Below are positions 11,983 through 26,144 of a DNA stretch of 64,000 nt, piece by piece (within the stretch, counting starts at the first letter, position 1; every line of letters starts with the position of its first letter). Both the position numbers and the translations under genes were made by a program. The stretch covers positions 7,632,501-7,696,500 of the forward strand of contig NC_083387.1 of the NCBI RefSeq assembly GCF_031755915.1, written 5' to 3'. Under the pieces are notes generated by a model, which was not told the origin of the DNA, searched no databases, and was given only the letters and a program-made list of their open reading frames with translations. This DNA comes from Ziziphus jujuba. Lineage: Eukaryota > Streptophyta > Magnoliopsida > Rosales > Rhamnaceae.

Positions 11983-13540
11983 CTCTCTGTTTCTGTTGTT
12001 GTCCCTGTAAGGAAGAATACAGTAGTCGCAGAAAACATCGAAGGCTGTTTTAAAGCAATATATTTATGGAAAAGGTCATGTTTCGACATCTAATTTACAA
12101 TCCTATCCTTCCATGCTGGTCTGCCAGAATTACCCTTCTATTTTTGACCTGTCAGCAATTCATTTGTTTCAAACAATTTTACTTTTTATTATTTTTAATT
12201 TTATTTTTGATCCTGCTGGATACACCTAAACAAAAGAGAAATGAATCCGACTCAATTTTTGGCCTTGCTTTGAACCTTGTATATATATCTTCTGAAAAAT
12301 CTTTACTCAAATTAACTTGTCTCAACCGCTTAATAAATTATAAAATAAAACCTCTTCTTATTTCTTTGATTTGTTTATTTTTTTTTTGGGTTCTCTTTTT
12401 ACTGTTTGGATTTTAGTATTTGTAATCACTATTTTAAACCTTACGAAGCCTTTACTTTGTTTTCACTTATTCTTTTCGTTTTTTAATATTAGCAGCAATA
12501 TGATTAGTTAGAGTCTTTTTCCTTCTATTTGTTTTATCTCTAGGCTTGTAGTGTGCATGTATATCTTTTTTTAGTGAAAAGAGGTACACTAACATCATTG
12601 GACAAGGGAGTGTGGTTTTGGTGAACTTTGGGATTACACCTTCTAATGGTTCATTGGTGAAGATGGAGTGCAGCATTTTCTCCCCTCATCCACTGGAAAA
12701 CCCAAGTTAAAATTTGTAATAGCACAAAAATGTATTAAATCTGTCATTATTTGAGAGAAAATCCAATAGTAGAACTTCAATCATTACATATGGAATGGTA
12801 AAATAAAATATATTAAATATGAGAAAATTATATTATGTCTAGTTTATTGGTAATTTTGAAGTGGATGGAGGTTCCTAATTTTATCAATTATTTTTCCAAA
12901 AAACTTTTCCTAATATGGGTATTAGATCAAGTGTACATTAAGATATGATCATTTTCAACCTGCTTAATAATAAAACTTAAACGAACAGTTCTATTTAATT
13001 GATGTCCAAATAAAAAGAAAGTTATATTTAATTGTGATTTCAAGTCAAATTTACTGCCCAAAAGAACCAAAAAAAAAAAAACTTTTTTCTATTTGTTCCC
13101 TTTTATATAGCCAATATCTTGATCAATTTCCAATAATGTTGGTGTAATTTTTTTTTTCCTTTTTATAAAAAAAATTAAATTTTCTTTAACTTATATAGTT
13201 GTATGAGGTAAAATTATAATAAAAATATATTTTTTACCAAATATCCAAGATGGGAATTTTATCAAAAGTTAATCAACTGGGCAATCGTATTTCATTGGCA
13301 GGCTCCAAGGATTATAAATTAGAAAAGGACCATATATACTATTCACTTTTGATGATAAAGAAATAAAGAGAGAAACATTTTATGAGGAAAAAAAAGAAGA
13401 GACAGATAATATACAAGCAGGTAGTAAAATATATATATATATATATATATATGTATTTGATTTGTTGAGAATATAGTTGTTATCTTATGTTGGATATTTA
13501 TTAATACAATAAACATTAAAGGCATGTTTGTATGCGGAAT

Positions 13541-13865
13541 AGATATAGAAATAAAATACATCCAAGTGAATGGATCAGTGGTAGGAAGCCAGTTCAATCC
13601 ATCATATCTGTTTGTAGGAATTACAGGTTCAAGTCTTGGCAAATTCCATTTGAGCTTTTGTGTGGTTCCATGTGCTGAGCACTATAGGAGAGGACGATTA
13701 GGATAATCGGACGGTGATGGATTGGGCGGCTTCTAGGCTCCTGTATGATTACAAAACTAGAACTACTAATGGCCTACAATTTCCTAAAATCTGAACCAAT
13801 GATACTTATCAAAAGATCTATTTTTTATTTATCAAAATAAAAAAAAAAGATATAGAAATAAAATA
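13541..13865 (+). mobile_element. tRNA-derived SINE with 18-bp target-site duplication
   Basis: AGATATAGAAATAAAATA occurs at 13541-13558 and again, perfectly, at 13848-13865. The roughly 289-bp insert between them has a pol III box A match TGGATCAGTGG (13571-13581), a box B match GGTTCAAGTCT (13626-13636), 45 bp between the boxes, and an A-rich 3' end. These are the hallmarks of a tRNA-related SINE mobilised by LINE machinery. The perfect target duplication implies a recent insertion. The SINE appears to have landed inside an older sequence starting GGCATGTTTGTATGCGG (13521) that could itself be a degraded DNA element. I cannot name the SINE family. Confidence 0.8.
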
Positions 13866-14116
13866 ATTATTTTATATAATCTACTACTATTTTGTTTGAT
13901 ATGTTTTCAATTTTAGGAATACCCGTATGCATGGAAATACAAATTTTGAAATAATCATTCCCTTTGAAAAGCTTAAATTTAGTTGTACCAAATGTATTCT
14001 AAAAAGTATTACTTACCTAATTATAATTATAATATTAATTTATTAATTAAATCGAACTTTAATTTTGATATGTTAATATATATTCACCTTATATTGAAAA
14101 TATATTTCAAACAACA

Positions 14117-14152
<36 letters not shown>

Positions 14153-14222
14153 TTAAGTAAGTATGTGATATTACAACTATAATATCTAATAAATATGCTT
14201 TAATCCAATCGAACTCTGCCTC

Positions 14223-14226
<4 letters not shown>

Positions 14227-14290
<64 letters not shown>
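14227..14290. repeat. (AT)n microsatellite
   Basis: A pure AT dinucleotide run of about 64 bp followed by a T tract. The longest dinucleotide repeat in the window. Confidence 0.9.
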
Positions 14291-14298
<8 letters not shown>

Positions 14299-16905
14299 TT
14301 TTTATGTACAATAAAAAAAAATTATGTTTAATTGTCTCGTACTATATATACCTTAAATTTTTTAACTTCCTCTGTCCTCCTAATCAATATGATTCCCATA
14401 CGGGAAAGGACCCAAATGAGGGATGCCTAAACTCTGACTCTTGCCCCGTTGCATTTTCTAATTTAAAGTTTATTATATGTTGATACCATTTATTTTTAAA
14501 GTTTTTTAATTTAAATATTTAACTTTTTAACTTAACAATTTAAGTTTTTAAATTTTCAATTTGTTGCAATTTAAGCTTTTTTAACTTTTGACTTACATTA
14601 TTTAATAGTTGCTTCATATATTAATATTAAATTGTATCAAATTTTGTACTAAATAATATTAAAATATAAAATTTTAAATTAATTATAAAAATCTATGCTT
14701 TTAATATTTTTTTAGCTTAAAATCTGAAGGATTACACAATTTTTTTTTTCTTTTTACATAAGAAGTACTGAAATATAAAATTTTAAAAATAATTTTTTTG
14801 ATTTTGTAGTTTAATAATCTATTAGTTTGAAAATTGATACAATTTAATATCAATCATATAAGATAGCCATTAAATATTATTGTCAAAAGTCAAATAAGAT
14901 TTAAATTACAATAAATTAAAAAAATATATAAAAATTTAGATTGCCAAATTTAAAAATTGAGGACTTAAATTGCAAAACTCTTAAAATTGAGGGGATTAAA
15001 GTCCAATTAACCCTTTAATTTAGCAAGAAAATATTATGGTTCCCACTTAGTTTTGCTGCCCATGCTATTAGAAAATAAATGGCGGAGTCATGTAATTAAA
15101 CCCCGATTTGGAAACAAAGTCCTTTTCAAAGTGCCTTTCCTTCCTCTTTATTTTTTATTTTTTGGGGGAAATTTAGGAGCAAATTACTGTTTTATTATAA
15201 GATAAAATTCAGCTTAGAAATAGTACTGTGTTTTTAAAAAGCAAGATGCAATGTTTTTGAGCAACTTTTCACACGATCATGAATTTTTAAGTATACCATA
15301 TAACATAAGCATGACACAACTAGCAATTAATATCTACTTGACAACCTCTCTCTCTCTCTCTCTCTCGTGTGTGTGTGTGTATATATATATCTTATGCATT
15401 TGGTTACGTTTGATAAGGATGAGTTTTTAACTTTTTTTGACTATGATGTATTGCTATTTGATTGATTGGAAAAAGACTGAAATAGACGTTTGGGATGTAA
15501 GATTTTTTACATCTTAAACTGGGTATGGATTATAAAATAAATATTGTCATAGTTTTAATTACTTGGGTTATCAATTACATTTGATAATCAACGAACTAGA
15601 AAGTGTCTATAAGCGTTAAAAGTTTTCGTTGATTGTTTGTTTATTCGACTCTAATTTATGGCTTCTAGTTGTTTTTAATAGAAATGTCATTAGCACCAGA
15701 AAACGGTACTAGACTGATCAATAATTTTCTCTTCTCATAAAATTAGTATACGAATTTAAATATATTTTTAGAAAGATATGCGCTTTTTTTGAAATAACTG
15801 TGTATCCTCAACAGGATAAGTTTGAATTTGAATTGTTAGGCTGATTTTACCAAACCTCTGGTTATTAATTTACCCGGTAAAGATGGGATTAGTAGCTTTT
15901 AGAAGTTTAATAATTAAATTATTACCAATATATACATACGCACACACACACACACACATATAAAGCCATCATTTTCATTTTTGTGAACTTCTTAATCCTT
16001 TCAATTAGAGTTTGCTAATTGCTTTATTATGGATAATATTTTACTAACTAATTAGAAAATAGGAATAATGTTATTTTCTTCACTGGCTAATATTTTAATC
16101 AATCTTATATTATATTCAATTGTGTTATAATTAATTGTAATTCTTATTTTTTTGGACATCTAGCTAATAATGCTTATTACTGTTTAAGCCCCAAAATTCT
16201 ATGAAACGATCAAAACAATTTTTCTCTACCACAAGGAAAAAAAAAAAAAAAAAAGAAAGAAGTTTTTCTATGGCGGCCATTTTTTAATTTGATTCTTCGG
16301 TCAAGTTATTATGTGTTTACAGGGTAAGTAATTAACCAGCAAGAACAAAAGATTCTTTCCTGGCTAATATTTTGATCAATTAATAACATAATATTTCAAT
16401 CAACTATTAAATATAAGAGTGGTTTTATAAGAACTTTGTTCGAAAAGGAAAAATCCTTTTAGAATTAATCACAAATCTGATTTTTACTGTTCTATATCAA
16501 CCATTTTTTTTGGCCCTTTTTGGTAAAAACCCAGCAGCTGGCCGGTAAGTTACGCATATATAGAACCATCTCTATCAGCTCCTATGAAACATAGATGCTG
16601 CTGCCCTCTATTAATTGCTTTCTTTATTGATTACTCTTCCACCAAACACAGTACTTGACATATAGTTTTTTATTCCCTATAAATTGGTATACTGCTTCAA
16701 ACACAGAGCGTTTTTAGCATGCTTTTATTTTAAGTTTCTAACTCAAACTTGTATTAATAAAAGTCGGTTGTGGAGACTGGAGGGTGAAGAAAACATTTAA
16801 TACACCACGTACATAGCCCAAAAGCAAACTAATAATCACTTGTAACTTAAAATATTTTAATACGATCGCAAAAAACATGTGAATTTGATAAAACAAATAT
16901 TGTAT

Positions 16906-16951
<46 letters not shown>

Positions 16952-19900
16952 CATATTGTTGTTGTTATTATTATTAATTTTTATTTGGGATGAAAGATTC
17001 AAATGTAAATTAGAGGAAATAGTGGCTTTATTAAGACTCTCAATTTTAATTTCGAAAGTAGCAATTTTGCTCTTCAATTTTTAAATTTATTAAAAATTAA
17101 TTTAATTTTTAATTTTGATTAAATAGATTGGTGATGATCTCGTTAAGAAATTTATTGTAATGTTTGTGAGGAAAAATATTGGAGTATTGATCACTGAAAA
17201 GAAAATAGAATCATTACTAATATGTTTGGTGAAAATTGAAAGTTAAACCAATCTAAAACAAATTTAAAAATTAAGAATTTAAATAGTTCTGTTTAAAAAT
17301 TGAAAGCTTAAAAATCATAACATCCTACAAATCAAAAATATCAAAAATGTAATTAGCCTTTATTAATACAATGGTTATACACAATTAATTATTTTTTAAA
17401 TGGAGACCTAGGAAATTATGCATTTAATTAACATATATCCACACACTACATTGCAAATTAAACATAAAAGCATTCATATAGGGATTACCAAAATAGCAAA
17501 AGCCACCGTTCGCTCGGGAAATTAATCGAATCCCTCCGCTCAATATTAAAAAAATAAGTAACCTAAAATAAACAGTTCATGCAAGCTTTTTTAAAGGTAA
17601 TGTTCCTCAACTCACAACAAAATATGAAAACATATAAAAAAATCTATATATAATTAGAGTATGGTAGTTGGAGATGACATATATTTTCATAAGGTCTTAG
17701 GCGACCATATTCAATTGGTTTGATTAGCTATCTAAGCTTTTTTGGAGATGTAATCTTCCACTACTCCGACAGAGAGCAGAGCATATACGTATATATGATG
17801 GACTCAACTATACCAATCTCAAGCTTCTTTATTTTGGTTTTTTCTTCTTGGCCTCCAGGAGATGGAACCACTTTTAGAGCACAAAATAGGTATCTAAATT
17901 TTAAAGGCACCGAAAATGGTGGAATCTCAATGTCATCACTACCTTTTGCAATGTTTGAAGCATATTGTGCTAAAATACCAACAAAAAATTATTAATGATA
18001 ACATGGACGATATCATTATTCTCACCATTTTATGTTTCTCATTGTGATTTCACAATCACGAAATGCTTTTTCAATGAGGAATTGGAACACACATTACATT
18101 AGCCTCTTTTTTGTTGTGCAATTATTTGATGATCCTTATGTGAAACGAAAGACTTTTAGTCCCAGAAGTGACCTATCATACTTATCTTATTTTTCTGTGT
18201 AGAATTGTTATAAACTTTTTATAAAGTTGGAAAAAAAAAAAAAAAGAAATTTTGATCCCTGAAGCCTCCTTGCTTCTTGGAATTAAATATATCATGATCT
18301 CTATCTCAACTTCAAATGGGGTTTCTTAAATCTTAATCATCATTAAGACTATGGCACTATATGCTGCAATATTCTGCTAATACAATTTATTATTATTTGG
18401 TATTTATTTTTAATTTTTTTATGATGACTTTGGAGCATCTAATTAATACAATGTCGCTTTATCTCTTGTAGAGTAATATATGTGTCAATGAAAATAGTTT
18501 CAGCTGTAAAAACTCAAATTGAAGCAAAAACAGTTGTATTATTATATATATGGATGCTTGACTTTCTTTTGTTGGGTGATATTTATCGCACTATGTACGC
18601 TGAATTTCTATAAACTTTTGTATATAATAGGTTTGAAAGATTACTAATGAAAATGACTTGCACCTGTAATGTAAATATATATTTTCTTAACTATATTATT
18701 GTATATAGGTTAGTGGGTTATACTTCAATCTCCACTTCCTTTGGATGTGAAAAACGAGAAATTTCCAGGTAAATTGGTCAGTCTTCTTGGTCGTTTTTCC
18801 TCTTAAATTTAATGCACGCTTTGTAGTATTCTACCCTTATCCACCATCTAAGTCGATCAAAATAGTCAAAAAAAGGTTTATTACACATTGGATCTTTATT
18901 CCCACCACAACGTTGGAAATTAAAGTACTTTAGTTTCCACTCAGATTGTTTTCTTGTTTTTTTTTTTTTTTTTTTTGGGCGAATAATTCTTCATTGACAT
19001 AGAAGTACGACGACCAAAAAACAAATGATAATTTAAAATAATGAAAAATTTACTCTTTTAATTAGAAAGAAAGAGAAAGTTCAGAAAAATAATTGAATAA
19101 GACTTAGAAAGAGAAAGTTCAGAAAAAAATATTAGAATAAGACTTTCTCAATTTTATTATTATTATTATTATTAGAAAAAAAATTAGACTTTCTCATTAT
19201 TGTTTGATCAAGAGAGTGACCGAGTCTCATATAATTTGCTATTTTAATCCCATTCCTATCAATAAGTCTTTTTTTATTTTTAAGTTACTTGATCAAGGTT
19301 AAGGCAACATTAGTAATGGTTCAGTCCACTTTCCTTCATTATTCGGTCTTTGTTTCTGAGCAACAAAAACAGTTCGGACCAAAATGCCTTTGTCCAATTA
19401 ATCTTTATGCATAAATTTGTTATTCTACAAACTCATCAAGCACAAACAAAGGGTAGAAAAAAACGTCACGGTTGTAGAATAATTCAAAACATCTTATCTA
19501 ATAAACGTGTAAATCCATCATGCATTATGGGTTTCTTCGATTTCACAAATCCAATCAAAATTATTAGTGCTTTTTGTACTGGAAAATATTTTTCAGTGCT
19601 CTGGACGGCTCCTCTGTATTAGAGAGAGCATGTATTCTGGTTATATTGTATTTTTTTTTTTATACTGTAATAATTAAATATTTTTCAAAAAAAAATTAAA
19701 ATCATATCAGATAATTATATATTTTTGGTCATATATTAAATTATAGGAGAGGATATATAGATTATCCAACCCAATTTTATTTTAACCTATCATAAAAAAA
19801 ATAAAGGTTTAGGATTGAAATTGAACCTAAAATCCGGCCCTATAATTTGACAAACAATAATTTAAAATAATTGATTTTTATTTATATGATCATCAGCTAT

Positions 19901-20470
19901 AGGTGAAAATATAATTAATTTAATTTCAACATAATTTGTTGAACTACTACTTAGAAGTGGAAATTCGATTATTTACTTAATTAAGAGTTATCATTCCTTC
20001 GAAGAAAAGCCATTATGGAAGGATCTTTTAAAGTTTAGAGACATGTTATTAGTATTTCTTCTTCAAAAAAAAATAATTATTTTAGAGATATCATCTAGGT
20101 ATATTGTTATATTTAGTAAAAATATATTTTTTATTATTTTATTAATTTATATTTAATAACACTCAATTATTCAACGGTTTATCTATTTATTTTTCGACTA
20201 TATTAATATGTTAATCAATTAAATTATATTATGTATTTTAATAAATAAATTATAGACTAAATGGTATTTGTAACATTATTTTTAAATAAATTCAAAATAG
20301 TTTCTAAAAAAAAAAAATCCAGAATATGTAACGTAGACATAATGCTCTTTTTTTTCTTTTTTTCTTTTTTTTTTAATTTGTTTGCCAATCAACACAACAA
20401 TCGTGCAAAAAAACCAAAAACAAAAGAATACCAATAATACTATCATAAATACAGATATCCATAAAAATAA

Positions 20471-20523
20471 TTATACAAGCTAAATATTTTTTTTTTTGGG
20501 AGAAATTTTATATAAGCTAAATA
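20471..20523 (-). mobile_element. Oligo(T)-GGGAGAAA micro-insertion with 16-bp direct repeats
   Basis: TTATACAAGCTAAATA (20471-20486) recurs with one mismatch at 20508-20523. The 21-bp insert is a T run followed by GGGAGAAATT. On the minus strand it reads TTTCTCCC then A(n). Confidence 0.6.
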
Positions 20524-22149
20524 AAAAGATAAATAAATCTGTAATTTTGCCTCCACACCTAACAATAAAGGATTACATAATAACATAACCTACAACTGTT
20601 CTGATTATAAATTTACATAATTAATCAACAGGACGTAGAAAATTGCATTAATTGTTTTATTGATAGTAGAATGTATGATGGATAGATTGGGTTATTTTAG
20701 TCATTTAGGCAACATCGATAAAGGGGATGATAAATAGAAGCATAAGAACATATTGGTAATTAGATGAAGGATAGTCGGGTATAATTGTAATTGTACACGA
20801 TAATGAAAACAAAGTGGTGCAAGGTATACAGCATGATTCTCGCGAAGGGAAAGGGTTTCTCAAAATATTTGTTTATTCCAAAAATAATTTTATTTTATTT
20901 TTTTCAGTTATTTTTTTCAACTTCCATTTTTCTGAATTATCTGAAATCCCAACAACCGTGTCGTGATTATGAAGACTGCAGTGCGGAAGCCAACGCAGTC
21001 AGACAAAATGCGTGGAGCTTATCACGTGATTTTCTATCACCTGCTTGCACTCACGTGCAATATACAGCTAATGAGGACAATACACGTGTACACCTAGAAT
21101 TTCCAGGTTATATTTTAAACATTATTTCTTCATTATAATTGTAAAATCATTCTAGAGTTTTCGTTACTTTTAAATTTTTTTTACTTAGAAATATTAATAT
21201 ATTAATAAACTTTATCAAATAATTAATATAAGTAATGTTATTACATGACTTCCAAAAAGAAAAAGGTAATGCTATTACATACAAAGGGAGTGAAAATAAA
21301 TTTTTTTATGTTAATCTTTTAATTATTTATTATACTAGCGAATCTATAAAGATATGGTTGTTCCTATATTGGGTTTTAAAATTATTAAAGCAATTTTGTA
21401 TAAATAGTAATCAGTCACTTGTGGACAAAAAGGTATATGTGATTATTGATGAATGATTATTTACTATTTAAATATTAATTTGATAAATTAAATAGTTATT
21501 ATAAAAATAAAAAATAATAAAATTAAATGAGATAATTGAAATTTAGGATAATGATGAGAAATAATAAAATTTTTCTTTTCAAGTTTATTACTTTTTCGAA
21601 GTTAGGGTTCTTACATTATCTAAGTCAATTAATAATTCTCACAATATATTTTTATTTAAAATTTCATTAGGAACTTTTTTATTTTTATAATTTAGTAATT
21701 TGAAGAAAATAAATACTAATTCAAAATTAAAAGATATTGCATCCCAAAAACAAAAAAAGGTTAAAGATAAAAATATTAAAAAAAAAATTGTACACAAAAG
21801 AGTTCTTGATATCTAAAATTATATTTTTCTAAACTCGCTTTTTCTTAAATTTTTGAATTTGTAAAGAACGTAAGCAAAATTAATTAATATTCGTCGATTT
21901 CTTGGGTAAATGAGTTTCATTTTATAGCTTTGTCACCAAGTTTTTCATAAAGACCTGTCTTTTCTTATCATTTGTCATTGTTTAAGGTGGTACAATTCAA
22001 TGATTTAAAAAAATATATATAGTACAATTCACCGAATTAGGTCAATAAAAATTGAAAATTGGATGATAGTTTCAGATATAAATGGAAACGACTCAGAAAG
22101 CAAAGTTTGCTCTTTAATCGCATTGAGTCTTTTACACAAGAAAAGAAAG

Positions 22150-22219
22150 GTTTTCGGCAAGTCCTTTTTTTCTTTTTTTCTTTTTTCCTTTTTTTGGGTG
22201 AAAACGTTTTCGACAAGTC
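22150..22219 (-). mobile_element. T-rich GGGTGAAAA micro-insertion with 14-bp direct repeats
   Basis: GTTTTCGGCAAGTC (22150-22163) recurs with one mismatch at 22206-22219. The 42-bp insert is T/C-rich and ends TTTTTTTGGGTGAAAAC. Confidence 0.55.
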
Positions 22220-22425
22220 TTGGTCATACGACATAGGAATTAGAAAAGTAATTAATTTGACTGGCCATCTTACAATGGTCTTGGAACTTTTTATTTACTT
22301 ATTTATTTTTGGGTGAAAACGTTTTCGACAAGTCTTGATCATACGACATAGGAATTAGACAAGTAATTAGTATAATTGGCCATCGTACAATGGTCTTGGA
22401 TCCATTTTTTTTTTTTTTTTTAAAT
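22196..22425. repeat. 115-bp tandem duplication
   Basis: GGGTGAAAACGTTTTCGACA starts at 22196 and again at 22311. Both copies continue through CAAGTCTTGRTCATACGACA to CAATGGTCTTGGA with few differences. The duplication includes the end of the micro-insertion at 22164-22205, so it is younger than that insertion. Confidence 0.75.
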
Positions 22426-23275
22426 GTTGTTTGAAACTCAAAATTATTGCACATATCGAAAGGTACTAATTCCGTAGAGTGTTGGTTTAGAATAGTAAAA
22501 TGCAAAATTCATTCGCTCACCGCCTTCATTTATTTATTGTTTTAAGAAAAAAAAAAAAAAAGGGAAGAACATTAATTAAGGAGGCAGCTTTTGGAGAACT
22601 CTCATGGATTCTTATCAATTACGTCCCTAACTAAAGCTCGCAATTGCTTTACTTGAGTGTGGAACTTTTAATTAGGTTCGGCAAGTGAGTCCTTTTCTTT
22701 TACTTAATTTTCACTTTAAAAGAAAAAGAAAATCAATTAATGTTAGAAAAACTTACGGGAATTGTATTGATATCGATACTTTTTAAAGATATATTAAGGC
22801 ATTAATAAGGAATAAAGATAATATATTTTAAAATGAAAAAAGGTAATCATGATAATGTTAAAATTCTAACAAAATAATATGCATTTTGGATGCATGTGTT
22901 TTTATTATAATTTTGTATACAAGAACAAATGCAACTTGGCCAAAAAAGAAAAAATATATAATAATAATAATAAAAATTAAGAAGCCGAAAATGACCTACT
23001 ACCTCCCAACACCTTGGGGAATTATTAGACTTTGTGTACCAAAGTGGAATTTGGTTTGTTGCACAAGGTAAATTAAATAATCTTAAGACAAATATCCCAA
23101 TAATAAAATTTCTTACCTGGTCTGCAACTTTTCACACTTTAATTGTAGATATATATGACATTATTTGAGTGTATCAAATCTGATATTATTTTAGTAAAAA
23201 TAGGCATGAAGAGTTTTGAGGTAGGGGAAGGCATTTTAGTGTGCTGAATAATTTTTCCAATTGATGAGGATGGAA

Positions 23276-23339
23276 AATATCACCCTTTTTTTTTTTTCTT
23301 TTCTTTTTTCTTTTTCTTTTTGAGTCTGCAATATCATCC
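23276..23339 (-). mobile_element. T-rich micro-insertion with 10-bp direct repeats
   Basis: AATATCACCC (23276-23285) recurs as AATATCATCC (23330-23339), flanking a T/C-rich insert ending GAGTCTGC. The repeat is short, so this is a weaker member of the class. Confidence 0.35.
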
Positions 23340-23410
23340 ATTGTTGTCCTAAATAAATTATTTTTGCCAGAAATTCATTATATCAAGATTTAAACCTTGT
23401 AAATATACAT

Positions 23411-23449
<39 letters not shown>

Positions 23450-24404
23450 AGTTACTATTTGATTATTAAATTTCCATTAAAATGATATTCAAACAAATTT
23501 GCCTTTTTATCCGTTTGCTTGTTTGTATACATGTCTAAGCGACAGCAATATGTGGCAGACACGATGTCATGCCAAACATATGCTAGTGTGAGTAATTTCT
23601 AAGTGGAAACAAAATCGTGGCCCACTACTTAAATAATACATATTGCTATATGTGCACTCACCAAATATATATATATATATATATATATAAGGACTAGGAT
23701 GGCGATCGATAGTAATATCTATACATGCGTGCTTCATGTCCACAACAGCATATATATATATATATATAGAGGGAAGAAGCTTGAAGGCCTTGTGGCTATA
23801 CAAGTTGAAGTTCTTTCCCATTTATATATCATGGATTTAAAATTAATTAGCTAAATCGAAACACATTTTAAATCATCAGCAATGTATTTTACCAAAAACC
23901 AAACCATATTCATCACACAATATACATCGGCAACCCATGCAGTTCGTGTATATATGATTTTGATTCAGCAAAAGGCATTTTTATTTTCCTTTTTCCGAAA
24001 TTGAGTTTCTTTTGAATCTTGTCGTTTTGCTTTTGGTGCCAAAAGTAACTGATTAGGCATCCCATATTGGATTGGCAAAAAGAACTCTCAATAAAAATTC
24101 CCGTCTAACTCTGGAAATCCATCATGTATCAAGACAATATTCCATATCAAATACAAGTTGAAACTATTTTATTTACGTCTTTAAAAAAAAAAAAAAAGAT
24201 TCAAAAGCAAAATTATATAAATGATCTATATGATTGAATAAAAAATGACCTAAAAACCTAGAAGTTTTTTAGTTGGTTAAAAGTTCACACAACTGTGAGC
24301 TTCGCTGGTAACGCTTCTAAACTTGCCCCAAAAAAAAAAAAAAGGAAAAAAAAGAAAAAAAAATGTTAGTATTATTTAACTTGTTTTGTCATACTCAATT
24401 TTTG

Positions 24405-24590
24405 TCATTGTCGAAAATGCCAAGATTATTATATAAATAAATCATTGATTTATCAAGATCTCTGCTATATATCCTCAAAGTTTAATAAACTTGTTTTCTA
24501 ATAATTTTTCTCATTGTCGAAAATGCCAAAATTATTACTTAAATAAATCATTGATTTATCTAGATCTCTGCTATATATCCTCATGGTTTC
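24405..24590. repeat. 106-bp tandem duplication
   Basis: TCATTGTCGAAAATGCCAAG at 24405 recurs at 24511 with slight changes. Both copies include AAATAAATCATTGATTTATC and CTCTGCTATATATCCTCA. Confidence 0.75.
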
Positions 24591-25119
24591 AACTTTATTA
24601 TTAATTTATTGTAAAAAAAATAACTTTTATTTTTTTGAATTAATTGTTACGGTAAATTGTCAAATGAGGATAATTCAGTTGGTAAAACACGTATATGTAT
24701 AATTAAAAATTATGAAATTATTGTAAATAAAAAAAAAATTCAATTCAAGGGTTTACTACTTTCGAAGCTTTAGTTCAAGTCCATGTTCTTTAGTATAGAT
24801 GCAATGTGCATGATTATCCTGAAAATTTTCCATGCTTAAAGCATATTTTCTTTAAATTGAGAACCTTTTTGAATTTAAAATGAGGGAGAATTATAAGAAA
24901 TTAATTAAATTAAAGATTATAAATAAGATTTATATTTTTGAATGATAGAAATCAATAAAATTTAAATGAATGAAATGGAAAGCAAAGTAAGTTTAAACGA
25001 ACGCGGAAACTCAAAGAAAACAAAATTAGATTGGAAAAGTATAAACCAAACCCCATCATATATAAATATGTATATGAGAGTTTCTTAATAATAAAGGAAT
25101 ATATAATAAATTTAAAATG

Positions 25120-25184
25120 CCGTCTCTAATTTTGTTTTTTTTTTTGTTTTTTTTTGTTTTTTGATATATAAACCGTCTCTAATT
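25120..25184 (-). mobile_element. T/G-rich micro-insertion with 12-bp direct repeats
   Basis: CCGTCTCTAATT occurs at 25120-25131 and 25173-25184, flanking a T-rich insert interrupted by single Gs and ending GATATATAAA. Confidence 0.45.
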
Positions 25185-25328
25185 GTTAAGGATATTGCTT
25201 AATTAATTTATCATGCATGAATGCCATGCATTACCTAGCGTTATTATAAATAAAAAACATAAATAAATCTTATCAATTTCTTTGTAACTAGTTAATAATT
25301 AACTAGTCTGTCAATATATTTATCAAAA

Positions 25329-25377
25329 TGATAATTAAGTTTTTTTTTTTTTTGAATTCACTGTTGATAATTAAGTT
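25329..25377 (-). mobile_element. Oligo(T)-GAATTCAC micro-insertion with 13-bp direct repeats
   Basis: TGATAATTAAGTT is repeated perfectly at 25329-25341 and 25365-25377. The 23-bp insert is a T run plus GAATTCACTGT. Confidence 0.55.
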
Positions 25378-26017
25378 GAAAGGATTTGTATAAACAAATC
25401 AACAAAACTAAACCTTGTATATTATATATTTTTGTGTATATATATATAGATATAAATTTGTGGGGTTACAAGTACAACTAGTGAGAGCAATGTTAAGGCA
25501 GTGAAATAGGAAGAGAAGCAATGGCCGGCCAGATTTCATGCATATAGCCTTATGACACAGACACCAAAAACATGATAAACTAATTAATTGTTCTAGGATG
25601 TCAGACACAGCAAGACATTTGCAAGATGGGTGTGGGGGATAAGAAAGGGCGCGTTGTTAATTAATTATTTGGGTCAACTACAAGTGATGGAGATTGCTCG
25701 ATGTTATGTTAGGGTAACTCTTGTGCAAACTTCAGAATTTCCACATATTTTTTCTTCTTTTTTATTTTTTTTTTAAAATAACCCATTAATAAGTTATTTC
25801 CCCCCTTTTTTTTTTTTTAATCAGCTAGTATGTTGCAAATTAAATAGATTGTGATGATGCAATGGAAGTACTTAGTCATGATGTAGGAGTTGGTTGAAGT
25901 GAATAGCCAAGTGATTGAAATATGAAAAAAAAAAAAAAAGAAAAAAAAAAGTTGATAAAATTATAAACTAGGGACGTACCCATGCATGGAGTGCATATTT
26001 AAAATCAAGAAGCTGAA

Positions 26018-26084
26018 AAATCGCATTTACAATATATATATATATATATAAAGTATTTTTTTGGGTTAGAAATCGCATTCACAA
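26018..26084 (-). mobile_element. (TA)n-oligo(T)-GGGTTAG micro-insertion with 15-bp direct repeats
   Basis: AAATCGCATTTACAA (26018-26032) recurs with one mismatch at 26070-26084. The insert is a TA run, then TTTTTTTGGGTTAG. Confidence 0.5.
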
Positions 26085-26144
26085 CTTGACCATATGTAGA
26101 CTGGACATAAACTTCAACAAAGTTTACACTTGGAATCTGAATAT

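Noticed and set aside
17720..17995. Open frame of 91 codons in the gene-poor region
   Set aside because: No motif, no upstream promoter-like signal and no related exon nearby; length is compatible with chance.
24250..24370. A-tail after AACTTGCCCC as a retroposon end
   Set aside because: CCCC followed by A(n) resembles the micro-insertions on the opposite strand, but I could not find flanking direct repeats.
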